DNA of 64,000 nucleotides from Desulfomonilaceae bacterium. GTDB taxonomy: Bacteria > Desulfobacterota > Desulfomonilia > Desulfomonilales > Desulfomonilaceae. The notes below the pieces were generated by a model that made no database searches, was not told the DNA's origin, and saw only the letters and a list, made by a program, of their open reading frames with translations. Both the position numbers and the translations under genes were made by a program. The DNA lies in NCBI GenBank assembly GCA_041662605.1, contig JBAZSD010000001.1, forward strand, positions 1 to 64,000, read 5' to 3'. Below, piece after piece: positions 19,108 through 28,275 of the stretch (its first letter is position 1; every line of letters starts with the position of its first letter).

Positions 19108-20265
19108 TTGAATCCAGTCATGATGAATGTTCTGCGCAAGGGGTGGAAATGGACAGTCTTGGCGCTGTTAATCATAATAGTGGGCTATAAAGCCAAATTT
19201 GCCCCCATTCCTGTTTCCACTCAGCCAGTTCGTGTTGGAGAAGTGATTGCGGAAGTTATGGGGACAGGCACGCTCGAGGCCCACTACCAAAGCACCGTGA
19301 GTTCTAAAATACAGGGGCTATTAGTCGAACTCCTGGCTGATCAAAATGACTGGGTTAAGTCAGGACAGTTACTTGCGCGTCTCGATGATTCCGACCTGAA
19401 AAGAGAAGTGACTACTCAAGAAGCAGTTGTGAAGGCCGGAGAAGCGACGGTTGAAAGGGCAAAGGCTGATGAGGCCAAGTCCCAGGCCATTTTTGAACTA
19501 ACCAAACTGGACTACCAAAGATATGCGCAATTATTCACTTCAAAAAGCATCTCGCAAGAACTAATGGACAAAAACATCCAGAACCTGGCCGTTGCCCAGG
19601 CGGATCTTCAGAGGGCCACTGCGGCGGTGAGTGAAGCCAATCGGCAATTGGTTGCAGCTCAGGAAAGGCTTCATTTTCAACAGGCTCGGCTTGCCGACAC
19701 TTTAATATACAGCCCGTTTTCCGGTTTGGTAGTACGTCGGGATCGTGACATAGGTGACATAGTGGTACCAGGCGCGTCCATTTTCAGGATCATATCCACA
19801 AAGGAGATGTGGGTGTCCGCCTGGGTTGATGAAACTGCTATGGCAGGACTTGCCAAGGATCAGCAAGCTCGTGTCGTTTTCAGATCAGAACCCAAGAAAG
19901 ATTACCACGGTAAAGTTTCCAGGATCGGAAGCGAAGTCGATAAGGAGACTAGAGAATTTCTGGTTGATGTTGGGGTCGACGTCCTTCCAAAAAACTGGGC
20001 GGTTGGTCAGCGCGCCGAGGTTTATATTGAAACAGGCAGAAAGGCGGGGGTCTTAAAGGCGCCTTTAAGCGGTATTGTATGGGAAAAAGGAAAGGCCGGG
20101 GTTTTTCTGATGTCAAATGGAAAAGCTGAATGGAGACCGGTAGTCCTCGGTTTAAGAGGTATTAAAGATGTGGAAGTAACACAAGGGCTTTCAAAAGATG
20201 ACATTGTTATAACAGGACCGAACCCTTCGCAAATAAAAAATGGGCAGAGGGTTTACAGCGAATGA
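19108..20265 (+). CDS. Membrane fusion protein of an ABC exporter (HlyD/DevB/MacA type)
   Basis: The protein (385 aa) has one N-terminal membrane anchor (about 12-30), a lipoyl/barrel-sandwich half starting VMGTGTLEAHYQSTVSSKIQG, a coiled-coil hairpin (about 95-190), and the second half with TLIYSPFSGLVVRRDRDIGDIV. It would bridge an inner-membrane ABC transporter to an outer-membrane channel. The start is TTG at 19108 behind GATGAGG; no ATG nearer the domain has a better site. Its stop overlaps the permease start (ATGA), and the next gene overlaps likewise. Confidence 0.85.
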   Translation: MNPVMMNVLRKGWKWTVLALLIIIVGYKAKFAPIPVSTQPVRVGEVIAEVMGTGTLEAHYQSTVSSKIQGLLVELLADQNDWVKSGQLLARLDDSDLKREVTTQEAVVKAGEATVERAKADEAKSQAIFELTKLDYQRYAQLFTSKSISQELMDKNIQNLAVAQADLQRATAAVSEANRQLVAAQERLHFQQARLADTLIYSPFSGLVVRRDRDIGDIVVPGASIFRIISTKEMWVSAWVDETAMAGLAKDQQARVVFRSEPKKDYHGKVSRIGSEVDKETREFLVDVGVDVLPKNWAVGQRAEVYIETGRKAGVLKAPLSGIVWEKGKAGVFLMSNGKAEWRPVVLGLRGIKDVEVTQGLSKDDIVITGPNPSQIKNGQRVYSE

Positions 20266-21473
20266 ACCTTGCTATCAAAGATATTCGCCATAACCTTTCA
20301 CGTTTTTCCCTTACAGCGTTCGGCATTGGGATGCTTCTCATGATAGTCATGGGAATGGGGGGAATTTATCAAGGGCTCATAAAAGAGGCCACTCTGCTGG
20401 TGGACAATATAGGGGCTGACATTTGGGTGGTTCAGCATGGAACAAGAGGGCCATTCGCCGAAATTTCCAGGATACCTAGAAATCTGGAGGATCGTTTACA
20501 GTCAGTGCCTGGAGTGGCGTCGGCCCGCGCCTTTGTGACCTATGCGGTTCAGAGAGAATCTCGCGGGGCCCCTCTTCGGATGCAGGTTGAGGGGCTTTCA
20601 TGGCCCGAGGATAAAGGAGCGTGGCTGCCCCTGATAGCTGGTCGGAAAATCGAAGCTGCGCATTACGAAATGGTCGCTGATCAGATATTGGGCTTGAGGC
20701 TGGGTGACAAAGTTAGGCTCGGGAAAAATGCCTACACAGTGGTGGGAATCACGAAGGGTATGTCCAGCATGGCCGGTGATGGGCTGGCTTTCTTCACCTT
20801 ACTTGACGCCCTGGAAATTCAATACGACTATTCTGGAGAAGCCATAAGAATTGAACGACAAGCAAGACGAACTCGAATAGCCCGTCAGGATATAGGGGCT
20901 ACTCTACCCTCACTTATTGAAAGGTCTCAACTTCCATCAGCGAATCTGGCAGCCATACCTCGACCTTCCGTTAGCGCCGTTCTTGTCCGAGTAGAACCTG
21001 GAAGCGATGTCTCAGGGGTCATGTCCCAGATCTCAAGTTGGACTGACGTCACCGCCTTCACCAGAGACCAACAGAATGAACTGCTTCTAAGGGGCGTGGT
21101 GGACAGGGCCCGTAGACAGCTTGGTCTCTTCAGGGCCCTTCTGATTCTTATATCAGCCATAATCATGGCATTGATCCTATACACTTTAACTCTTGAAAAA
21201 ATTCATGATATTGCGATGCTAAAACTGATAGGAGCCCGCAACACGGTAATCCTGTCACTTATTGTCCAACAGGCCCTATTGTTGGGTTTCTTGGGCTATC
21301 TTTTCGCTTTCTATGCGGGTAAGTGGGTATTTCCCATGTTTCCACGCAGAGTTGTGATCAACAACGACGATTTGCTGTCTTTGGCCGTTATAGTGTTCAT
21401 AATATCTATTCTATCCGCCGGCCTAGGCATTTGGAAAGCCCTTAGCATAGAGCCCAATGAGGTTGTTTCATGA
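20262..21473 (+). CDS. ABC exporter permease (DevC/MacB-FtsX type)
   Basis: The protein (403 aa) has the FtsX-family plan: one N-terminal helix (about 17-36), a large periplasmic domain, and three C-terminal helices (about 290-395). The opening NLAIKDIRHNLSRFSLT and the periplasmic GADIWVVQHGT resemble DevC-like permeases. It should form the inner-membrane core with the ATPase encoded next. DevBCA systems export glycolipids and MacAB exports macrolides or peptides; the substrate here cannot be read from the sequence. Confidence 0.85.
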   Translation: MNLAIKDIRHNLSRFSLTAFGIGMLLMIVMGMGGIYQGLIKEATLLVDNIGADIWVVQHGTRGPFAEISRIPRNLEDRLQSVPGVASARAFVTYAVQRESRGAPLRMQVEGLSWPEDKGAWLPLIAGRKIEAAHYEMVADQILGLRLGDKVRLGKNAYTVVGITKGMSSMAGDGLAFFTLLDALEIQYDYSGEAIRIERQARRTRIARQDIGATLPSLIERSQLPSANLAAIPRPSVSAVLVRVEPGSDVSGVMSQISSWTDVTAFTRDQQNELLLRGVVDRARRQLGLFRALLILISAIIMALILYTLTLEKIHDIAMLKLIGARNTVILSLIVQQALLLGFLGYLFAFYAGKWVFPMFPRRVVINNDDLLSLAVIVFIISILSAGLGIWKALSIEPNEVVS

Positions 21474-22183
21474 CAGGCCACAGCGCAGCGATTTTGGCTG
21501 AGGGTCTCACCAAGATTTACGGCAGCGGTAATGCGGAAGTCACAGCCATGCAGGATGTGTCGTTCAGCCTTGATAGCGGAGAGGTAGTGGCCTTGCTTGG
21601 GCCTAGCGGCGCCGGCAAGTCGACGCTACTTACCATAGTGGGCCTAATTAACACACCAACAGCGGGGCGACTAATCATAGGAAAGGACCTGGTTACCGAA
21701 GGTCCTAACGCCAAGGTCAACTTGAGATCTTACAGGCGACGTTTTATCGGATATGTTCTCCAAAAAGCCAACTTGATACCTTTTCTTACCGCTTTGGAAA
21801 ATGTCCGACTGGCTCTGGAAATCAACGATGTCCCTGGAAGGATGGCTCGAGCAAGAGCGATGACATTGTTAGAGAGTCTCGATGTGGGCCATAGGTTTAA
21901 CAACCTTCCATACATGCTTTCGGGAGGAGAACAGCAGAGAGTTGCAGTAGCTCGGGCGCTTGCCAACAATCCCAAACTGGTTCTTGCTGATGAGCCAACA
22001 GCCGCATTGGACAGTGTGAGGGGTAAACAGGTCATGGAACTCTTTCGGACTGTGGCTCATGAATACGGGACGACTGTCATGGTGGCCACGCATGACCACC
22101 GCAGTCTCGAAGTTTTTGATCGTATCCTTGAGATGGAGGACGGAAGGTTAAGATTCAACGACCAAGATCACGATATTCACTAG
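21470..22183 (+). CDS. ABC exporter ATPase (LolD/DevA/MacB type)
   Basis: The protein (237 aa) has Walker A GPSGAGKST, signature LSGGEQQRVAVARAL, Walker B VLADEPTAALD and the switch His in MVATHD. The overlap with the permease gene shows that it is the third gene of a fusion protein-permease-ATPase operon. No outer-membrane TolC-like gene accompanies it, so a shared channel is presumed. Confidence 0.9.
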   Translation: MTGHSAAILAEGLTKIYGSGNAEVTAMQDVSFSLDSGEVVALLGPSGAGKSTLLTIVGLINTPTAGRLIIGKDLVTEGPNAKVNLRSYRRRFIGYVLQKANLIPFLTALENVRLALEINDVPGRMARARAMTLLESLDVGHRFNNLPYMLSGGEQQRVAVARALANNPKLVLADEPTAALDSVRGKQVMELFRTVAHEYGTTVMVATHDHRSLEVFDRILEMEDGRLRFNDQDHDIH

Positions 22184-22440
22184 ATCCGGTTTTTAGTCCA
22201 AAGTGTTTTCATGAACTTAGGTAGACTCTTCTAACGCTGGTAGGGGACAATCACAAGATGAGCCCGTTCTTCGCTCAAGCGGACCCTCAAACCAAAAAAG
22301 CCATGACAAAGCCTATGATTGGATATTAAGATCAGACACATCCAAAAAGAAGGCTGTTCCACGAATATTCTGACGATGTTACATCACGGAAAAATTTAGA
22401 GGAACAACACGGAAACATCTAAGCGCCTAACGACAAAACT

Positions 22441-23478
22441 ATGACTGATCAGCAATCGACAGAATTCCCTCAGGAAGCCCACAAGTCCCTGGAACAGCAG
22501 AATTACAGGTCCAACTTTAGGATCATGGCAGTTTCGGTACTTCTTGGCGTAGGAATAATGGGATTGAAATTTTATGGTTACTGGATTACCGGATCATCCG
22601 CAATTCTGTCTGACGCTCTTGAATCAATAATTAACGTCGTAGCCAGCGCATTTGGATTGGGGAGCGTCATTTTTTCCGCAAAGCCTGCGGATGAAAACCA
22701 TCCGTATGGTCACGGAAAGATTGAGTTCTTTTCCGCGGGCTTCGAAGGGTCCCTCATTTTAATCGCTGCAGTGGGAATCTTTGTACAAGGAATGAAACAA
22801 GCACTGAATCCAGTAGTTCTTCCAAACCTTGAAAAAGGCTTGTTCTTTTTATTGGCGTCTGGCCTGGGCAATCTGGCCCTGGGAGTCGCTCTATTGAGAG
22901 TAGGTCGACGAACCAGATCAATTGTTCTGGAAGCCGACGGGAAGCATTTATTGACCGACGTTTACACGTCTTCCGCGGTGCTTCTGGCTTTGGGGCTGGT
23001 CTATGCTACGGGCTGGTACAGGCTGGATGGAATTATCGCGTGCGCTGCTGGAGTGAACATAGTTTATTGGGGCATGGGCCTCATCGGTAAAGCTTCCGGC
23101 GGACTCATGGACAAAACAGACCCTGAGCTGTTGGAGGAGATTTCCGCTTTGTTGGCCAGTCACAAAAAAGAATCCTGGATTGACGTTCACCGACTCCGCA
23201 CATGGCGATCGGGCTCCAGGATTAACGTAGATTTTCATCTTGTGGTGCCCACCGACCTCACGGTTGAACAGGGACACAGCGAGGTGAAAGACCTGGAGTC
23301 AATATTTTCCGAACATTTCCGGGGCATGTCCGACGTATTGATCCATCTTGATCCCTGTGACAAGATACAATGTCCCTGTTGCGAATACGAACCTTGTACT
23401 CATAGGCAGGGAACGCTGGTCCACCGTCAAATATGGGACCGCCATACCCTCACAAGCAATTCGCACAATGGGGATTAG
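22441..23478 (+). CDS. Cation diffusion facilitator (CDF) metal exporter
   Basis: The protein (345 aa) has six predicted helices and the two CDF metal-site motifs, SDALES in helix 2 and HLLTDVYTS in helix 5. The cytosolic C-terminal domain is followed by an unusual cysteine-rich tail, CDKIQCPCCEYEPCTHR, with five Cys and one His, likely a regulatory metal site for zinc or iron. Family members exchange Zn, Fe, Cd or Co for protons. Upstream (22184-22440) I see no confident promoter. The Cys tail is longer than in most CDF proteins I know. Confidence 0.85.
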   Translation: MTDQQSTEFPQEAHKSLEQQNYRSNFRIMAVSVLLGVGIMGLKFYGYWITGSSAILSDALESIINVVASAFGLGSVIFSAKPADENHPYGHGKIEFFSAGFEGSLILIAAVGIFVQGMKQALNPVVLPNLEKGLFFLLASGLGNLALGVALLRVGRRTRSIVLEADGKHLLTDVYTSSAVLLALGLVYATGWYRLDGIIACAAGVNIVYWGMGLIGKASGGLMDKTDPELLEEISALLASHKKESWIDVHRLRTWRSGSRINVDFHLVVPTDLTVEQGHSEVKDLESIFSEHFRGMSDVLIHLDPCDKIQCPCCEYEPCTHRQGTLVHRQIWDRHTLTSNSHNGD

Positions 23479-23618
23479 GGTATACGGCGTATGATCAAGG
23501 TACAATGACCAAGGTACATTTGACAGCGCACTCATAATGGCTTACCATCATATTGGGTAACAGGTCATGGCTATCAACTCTCAAACCCGCCTGTTAATTC
23601 AACATACAGGAGTTCCAC

Positions 23619-23855
23619 ATGGGCATTCCAGCTCCAACAGAGTTACTATTAATACTGGGCATCGTGCTTCTGGTCTTTGGAGGCAAACGCATACCTGAGA
23701 TTATGGGCGGTTTGGGACAAGGCATTAAGTCGTTGAAGAAAAACCTTGAAGGTGAAGATGAGTCCGCCCAACGTCCGCCAGCGCATTCAAACGAACCGGC
23801 CCCCCAACTGGCCAAGCCCGCTGACGCCACTGGAATCCGGGCAGAAGCTAAGTAA
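23619..23855 (+). CDS. tatA: Twin-arginine translocase subunit TatA/E
   Basis: The protein (78 aa) has an N-terminal membrane helix (about 7-20, LLLILGIVLLVFG), the conserved FGGKRIPEI hinge and an amphipathic helix (about 28-43), then a charged tail. TatA forms the pore that moves folded proteins with RR signals, such as the formate dehydrogenase encoded at 37070-40129, across the inner membrane. CAGGAG precedes the ATG. tatB and tatC are not nearby. Confidence 0.9.
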   Translation: MGIPAPTELLLILGIVLLVFGGKRIPEIMGGLGQGIKSLKKNLEGEDESAQRPPAHSNEPAPQLAKPADATGIRAEAK

Positions 23856-24254
23856 CATTTCGGTTGGCAAGGGTAGTATCTGGACGGTCGCGAGCCGGTC
23901 GTGAGACAGTAATGCCCCACCGACTCACTCAAAATGTTTTATCCCTATGGTGTCTTACCCCCTACGGCGCCGCCTGGAATGGTCTTGAGAGACTTGACTT
24001 ACTGAAGACCCTATTAGGCATGGTAAATATAACATCCTAAAGTGAACGGACTTCGTGTAAAAACTCCGTCTTCGTTGCATGATTTACTCCTGAACGGGAC
24101 ATCCAGAACAAGCGGAAGCTATTTACCTGAAACAAATTTCGTGTTTTTGGGGGGTCATCTATGATTGTAGATATGACTTGCGCCTTGTCAAAACCCAATC
24201 CTGCTCCGTTGAACTTTAGATCGCAACCAATCCACGGCGTATTACAGTCATGAA
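23856..24254. other. Gene-free stretch
   Basis: About 400 bp between tatA and the broken minus-strand reading frame. I see no reading frame with protein-like composition, no strong hairpin with a T-run and no repeat. Confidence 0.5.
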
Positions 24255-24495
24255 TTATCTGTCTTTCCAGGTGTCGCTAAACTCAGCTAAACCTGACTTG
24301 CCCATCCCGATAAAGTCGCCCTTAATTTGAGTCCAGACTCGAACTGGTTTTATTAAGCCGCTGAGTTTAAAAACCCATGGTACCAATTTCCAATATTTCT
24401 CTTTTACGTTTGCGATCTGGGAGCTTTGCAGGGCGTTTCCCCACTCTGGAAAAACAGGAAAGTAATCCTTGACATCAGTTCAGTGACTTTGCCAT
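24255..24495 (-). pseudogene. Small frameshifted reading frame of unknown function
   Basis: Read on the minus strand, ATG at 24495 gives MAKSLN and then TGA. One base on, an open frame continues for about 73 codons (DVKDYFPVFPEWGNALQ, later VWTQIKGDFIGMG) to a stop at 24255. The total length is 241 bases, one more than a multiple of three, as expected if a single base were inserted. The composition is protein-like, with many aromatics. I do not recognise the family. It overlaps the likely selD promoter on the other strand. Confidence 0.35.
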
Positions 24496-24518
24496 CGTAT
24501 CTACTGATAGTGTATATT
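24489..24518 (+). promoter_or_regulatory. Candidate sigma-70 promoter for selD
   Basis: TTGCCA (24489-24494) and TATATT (24513-24518) are separated by 18 bases and lie about 62 bp upstream of the selD ATG. A nearby TTGACA at about 24469 has no well-placed -10 partner. Confidence 0.45.
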
Positions 24519-24579
24519 GTAGAAGTCGATGATGGTTTGAAGCAACATCTTGCAAAGAGACAATAAGCGGAGACTTCCA

Positions 24580-25629
24580 ATGAGTATTGATGAAATTAAG
24601 CTCACATCGCTGTCCAAAACATCCGGTTGAGCGGCTAAAATCGGTCCTGGGGACCTTCATAAGGCTTTGTGCGGGCTGGAGATCCCCTTTGATTCCAATG
24701 TGCTGACCGGAATCGAGGGCTCGGAGGATGCCGGTGTGTACAAACTATCCGATGACCTGGCCCTAGTGCAAACCATCGATTTCTTTACACCTATCGTCGA
24801 TGATCCGCGCTTATTCGGAAAAGCCGCTGCTGCGAATTCGCTGAGCGATGTTTACGCTATGGGCGGTCGTCCTGTTACTGCAATGAATGTGGTCTGTTTT
24901 CCCATCCGTAAGCTCGGCCTGGAGACTCTTCGCAGCATTTTGGAAGGTGGATTGGAGATCCTGCGTGAAGCTGGCGTGGCGCTCGTCGGTGGCCACAGCG
25001 TGGAGGACGATGAACCTAAATATGGGCTCTCCGTTACAGGACTCGTCCATCCTGACAAAATTATGACTAACTCCGGGCTCAGACCAGGGGACAAGCTTGT
25101 TCTAACCAAAGCGCTTGGAACCGGCATTGTCGCAACAGCACTGAAAGGTGGATTAGCTTCCCCCAAATCCATTCAGACCATGGTGGATTCCATGTGTACC
25201 CTTAATAAAACGGCTTCCGAGGTCGCGGAGTCCTTTGGAGTTAAGGCGTGTACCGATGTGACTGGATTTGGCCTTGCTGGTCACCTCGTTGAAATGGCAA
25301 GAGCGAGTAAATGCAGAGTAAAAATTCGATCATATGACGTCCCAGTTCTTGAAGGGGTTCTGGAAGCGGCGTCTATGGGCCTTGTACCAGCGGGAGCCCA
25401 TAGCAACAGAGAGCATTTCTCAAGTTGGATTACAGTAGACCGAACAGTGCCGCTTGAAAGATCGGATATCATGTTTGACCCTCAAACTTCGGGTGGGCTG
25501 CTAATAGGAATTCATGGGGCCCAGGCAAAAGCGCTCCTGGCAATGCTTGCTTCTAAGGGCGTTGCGCCGGTGGCCGAGATTGGGGAAGTGACTACGGATG
25601 ACCCGGAAGGACACTTGGACATTATCTAA
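24580..25629 (+). CDS. selD: Selenide, water dikinase (selenophosphate synthetase), Sec-containing
   Basis: The enzyme (349 aa, including selenocysteine) makes selenophosphate from selenide and ATP for Sec-tRNA synthesis. The ATG at 24580 follows GGAG with a 7-base gap. Codon 17 is TGA (24628-24630) in SGUAAKIGPG, exactly where E. coli SelD has catalytic Cys17, and catalytic Lys20 follows. The rest has the family signatures, including VQTIDFFTPIVDDP, GGHSVEDDEPKYGLSVTG and FDPQTSGGLL. A SECIS-like hairpin follows the TGA. A gene caller would wrongly begin at an internal TTG at 24667 and lose the active site. The gene implies an ordinary Sec pathway in this organism. Confidence 0.95.
24628..24655 (+). 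promoter_or_regulatory. In-frame UGA (Sec) with bacterial SECIS-like hairpin in selD
   Basis: The TGA codon at 24628-24630 is followed by 12 bases and then a 5-bp stem, GGTCC (24643-24647) with GGACC (24651-24655), closed by a TGG loop. In E. coli fdhF the spacing from UGA to the upper SECIS stem is 11 bases, so this fits a SelB-binding element. The stem-loop is short, and I could not compute its stability. Confidence 0.75.
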
Positions 25630-25759
25630 GAAATGAACCGGCCAAGAGACTGTCAAATGCTTTTTGCCATGATAGCCATTGTACATTTCATTCTCTAACA
25701 TCCCACCAGCAATAGCCATCTTTTTGGAAGACAAGTCTATCACGCCGATGGATAGCCCT

Positions 25760-26149
25760 TCATTCGCGAACAATTTCGGCGAGGAGAGTCAAGGTAATAT
25801 TGGGCCGCTCTGAATCGTTGGATTGTACATGGATGTGTCTCTCTATCCTGCCGGGTGACAAGCCTGCAGTGTCCAGAATTACCACGATCTCGCTGCGATC
25901 CCGAGGCGTTAATTCTTGGCTCTCGTTGAAAACTTCCGTGCAGCCACAATCGGCATGAATCTCTTTGATGAACAAGGTCGTAGATCCGATGTTGACGAAT
26001 GGAAATTGCACCGTGATTTTCTGTCCATGGGTCACTTGGCCTAAATCTCTAGTCTGTACCCCAAACGAAATTTTGGGTCCTGCTGCCCACGCATTGAGCG
26101 TCTGCAGACAAATAATCGCCATTACGACAATTAGCTTTTTAATCGCCAT
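25760..26149 (-). CDS. DUF1573 exported protein
   Basis: The protein (129 aa) has a signal peptide (about 1-22, ending NAWAA) and the DUF1573 fold marked by FVNIGSTTLFIKEIHADCGCTE, including the conserved CGC motif. Family members are periplasmic immunoglobulin-like proteins of unknown function. The ATG follows AAGGAG. It is the last gene downstream of two MvhD-type genes on the same strand. Confidence 0.8.
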   Translation of the reverse strand: MAIKKLIVVMAIICLQTLNAWAAGPKISFGVQTRDLGQVTHGQKITVQFPFVNIGSTTLFIKEIHADCGCTEVFNESQELTPRDRSEIVVILDTAGLSPGRIERHIHVQSNDSERPNITLTLLAEIVRE

Positions 26150-26153
26150 GATC

Positions 26154-26582
26154 TTATCTCCTTGTTGATGGCCGAAGAGGCGAAGGCCCCAATCCTCTGA
26201 TCTTTTCAGTAAAATCAGTCACTACTTTGGCAAACCGAGGACCCTCAGCGGAAGAGACCCATTTAAGGCAAAGGCGCTCAGGGTCAACGCCACTTAAATC
26301 CAAAAGCGCCTTCGTAAAGGTGATTCTCTTAACCGTCATATAGTTTCCCGCAACGTAGTGACAGTCCCCAATGTGACATCCCCCTACAAAGACTCCGTCC
26401 ACCCCTTTTTGAAAAGCCTTCAATATCTGTTGCGGCCCAACAGTGGCGGAACACAGAGTGCGAATTGTGCGTATATTCGGTGGATATTGGAGGCGGCTGA
26501 CGCCCGCGAGGTCCGCTCCTCCGTAAGCGCACCAGTTACACAGGAAGCCAATTATTATGGGTTCGAACTGCTCGGCTGACAT
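26154..26582 (-). CDS. MvhD/HdrD-type iron-sulfur electron-transfer subunit
   Basis: The protein (142 aa) has the MvhD pattern CNWCAYGGADLAG, LCSATVGPQQILKAFQKG and GCHIGDCHY, which binds a [2Fe-2S] cluster and passes electrons between hydrogenase or formate dehydrogenase and HdrA. The second Cys of CNWC, which is selenocysteine in some methanogen relatives, is encoded by TGC. The stop of the preceding mvhD-like gene abuts this ATG, and AAGGGA serves as ribosome site, so the pair is translationally linked. It arose by tandem duplication with 26583-27020. Confidence 0.85.
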   Translation of the reverse strand: MSAEQFEPIIIGFLCNWCAYGGADLAGVSRLQYPPNIRTIRTLCSATVGPQQILKAFQKGVDGVFVGGCHIGDCHYVAGNYMTVKRITFTKALLDLSGVDPERLCLKWVSSAEGPRFAKVVTDFTEKIRGLGPSPLRPSTRR

Positions 26583-27020
26583 TTATATTCCCTTGTAAAC
26601 AGAATTTTTTTTCGTCAGTGCAATGCATCCAAGGCCATGAACCTGTTCAGTAAATTCTGTCATGACCTGCGCAAAGCGAGTGCCTTCCGACGCTGATATC
26701 CATTCTCTCCTCAACCGATTCTGGTCGATTCCCAGAAGCTCTATAATTTGTCTCGTTTTTGCCATCATTTTCAGGGCTTTATGGTTGCCCTCGGAATAAT
26801 GACAATCACCAATGTGGCAGCCTGTGACAAGAACTCCATCAGCGCCCCTCTCGAATGCCCTCAGGATGTATGACGGAGCCACCATGCCGGAACACATCAG
26901 GCGAATTAATCGTATGCTGGGCGGATACTGCATCCTTCCCACACCAGCCAGATCAGCTCCTCCATAGGAGCACCAGTTGCAGGCAAAGACGATTATCTTT
27001 GGCGTAAAGTCCGAGTTCAT
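26583..27020 (-). CDS. MvhD-type iron-sulfur electron-transfer subunit
   Basis: The protein (145 aa) is a paralogue of its downstream neighbour, with CNWCSYGGADLAG, LMCSGMVAPSYILRAFERG and GCHIGDCHYSEGN. I chose ATG 27020 (MNSDFTPKIIVFACNW), which has AAGGA upstream; a longer frame extends to 27113 but adds residues not seen in the family. The second Cys of CNWC is a TGC codon followed at once by a short inverted repeat (GCTCC and GGAGC), which is worth noting given the odd tRNA in this window. It follows the SelB C-terminal fragment gene. Confidence 0.85.
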   Translation of the reverse strand: MNSDFTPKIIVFACNWCSYGGADLAGVGRMQYPPSIRLIRLMCSGMVAPSYILRAFERGADGVLVTGCHIGDCHYSEGNHKALKMMAKTRQIIELLGIDQNRLRREWISASEGTRFAQVMTEFTEQVHGLGCIALTKKNSVYKGI

Positions 27021-27109
27021 AATACGGTTCCTTCGTCCTTTGAGATTGGACGACTCCGAGTCCAGCCATAAATTGACAAAGTCTGTCGGCACAATCGGCG
27101 TTGGTTTCG

Positions 27110-28063
27110 TCAACTAGAGGACGCCCCGTTGGAAACATGGCTCATCCTATATTCCTGTTTAGGGGCCAAGCGATTCTCTGACTTTAAGACCCGCACATTG
27201 CCCACACGACATGTGAGGCCGATAGAGTCCAGATAATCGAGCACCGGTACGCCTCTTGACCTCCCGTAGCCAAGGATTTCCAGGGAATCCTTGATGCTTA
27301 GACTCCCTTTCCGTAGGATCAGGGCCCTGACTCTTTCCCCGATTTCTTTCATGGCTTCAGACGTTAGGTATCGCCCGTCGTTCAGTCGGACCAGTTTTTC
27401 CTGCGTGTGAAGATAATTGAGCGCCTTCTGGACATCTCTCCATAGGATCCCGTCCCCGCAGGAGTCGTAGAATGTTCCGGCGGAGAAACTAGCGTGGCCC
27501 TGCTTAGCGGCAAATTCCGTCAGCCTGTCTATCAGTTTTCTCTTATTTGAAGACTGTCTACCCACGAGGCTGCGGATTTGATACCCAATATCGGTCTTGA
27601 TGAGCTTGCCTTCCGTGCAGAGCCGGTTGAGCATTGTCTCAAAAAGAGCCTCATCAAGAGTCGGCTCCAGGCGATATCGAATTTCGTTTACGCTCGCCGC
27701 GAATTTACAGGAATCTCCCGCCAGGATCTCTTTCGTCACATTCATCAGTTGGGTTGTCAAAATCTCATAGGAATCCGCGAGAAAGTATCCTTGGCCTTTC
27801 AAATCAAGTAGTTTTCCACATTTCACTTTTAACCTGATTTCCGCTTCGATTTTTTCGATAGGAAAACCACCACAGGATGCAATCTCTTCCGCACTGACCG
27901 GACGGTTCGGACATCTCAAAAAGTAAAGTTCGGTGAACTCGCTGACGTCTTTTTCCCCCAAAGTCCCCAAGTAAGCCACACTCTTTGCCATCTTGACTGT
28001 TCTGAACTTTTCATTGGTTATGTCCAAATTGTTCCCTCCTCCAATTATGCCGTGGAAATTCAA
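27110..28063 (-). pseudogene. SelB C-terminal fragment (winged-helix region only)
   Basis: The reading frame (317 codons from TTG 28063) aligns along its length with residues from about 343 of the complete SelB at 40380-42347: compare IIGGGNN with IMGGGN, then GEKDVS, NRPVSAEEIAS, IEKIEAE and LNDGRYLT. The GTPase domains are absent. This part of SelB holds the winged helices that bind SECIS hairpins. The frame is fully open, with an internal TTG at 28027 behind GGAGGAGGG, so a stand-alone RNA-binding protein remains possible. Upstream lies a decayed copy of the same tRNA and leader RNA, which shows that a whole module was duplicated. I judge it a remnant, but not certainly. Confidence 0.7.
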
Positions 28064-28104
28064 TCACGAAATTGTGATGAACCATAAGAAACCTGTCTTT
28101 TGCC

Positions 28105-28192
28105 TGCTTCTCTGGTTGAATAGTCTCCCGATCTTTTAGACCGGGCCAACGGGGTTCTGCAGCCGGCGGGGCGCCTAGCGCCACTGCCCCCC
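28105..28192 (-). pseudogene. Decayed copy of the tRNASec-like gene
   Basis: Read on the minus strand this matches the tRNA at 42479-42570. The 5' acceptor strand, the D arm (GGCGC-TAG-GCGCC) and the variable arm (CCCGGTC with GATCGGG) still fold. The D arm shows two paired substitutions relative to the intact copy, so it was under selection after duplication. The anticodon stem now contains mismatches and an enlarged loop, and no T loop or 3' acceptor strand can be drawn. I therefore call it a pseudo-tRNA. Confidence 0.7.
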
Positions 28193-28275
28193 TATTGCCT
28201 CAACGAGGCCTATGAGCCAGACTGAAAGGAATCTTAACGGGGAACTTCGTAAACAAGGGACGGGAAAGAAAGAAG

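Noticed and set aside
25501..25773. A 90-residue minus-strand frame partly in the selD-DUF1573 gap
   Set aside because: Most of it lies antisense to selD and the DUF1573 end, with no domain recognisable.
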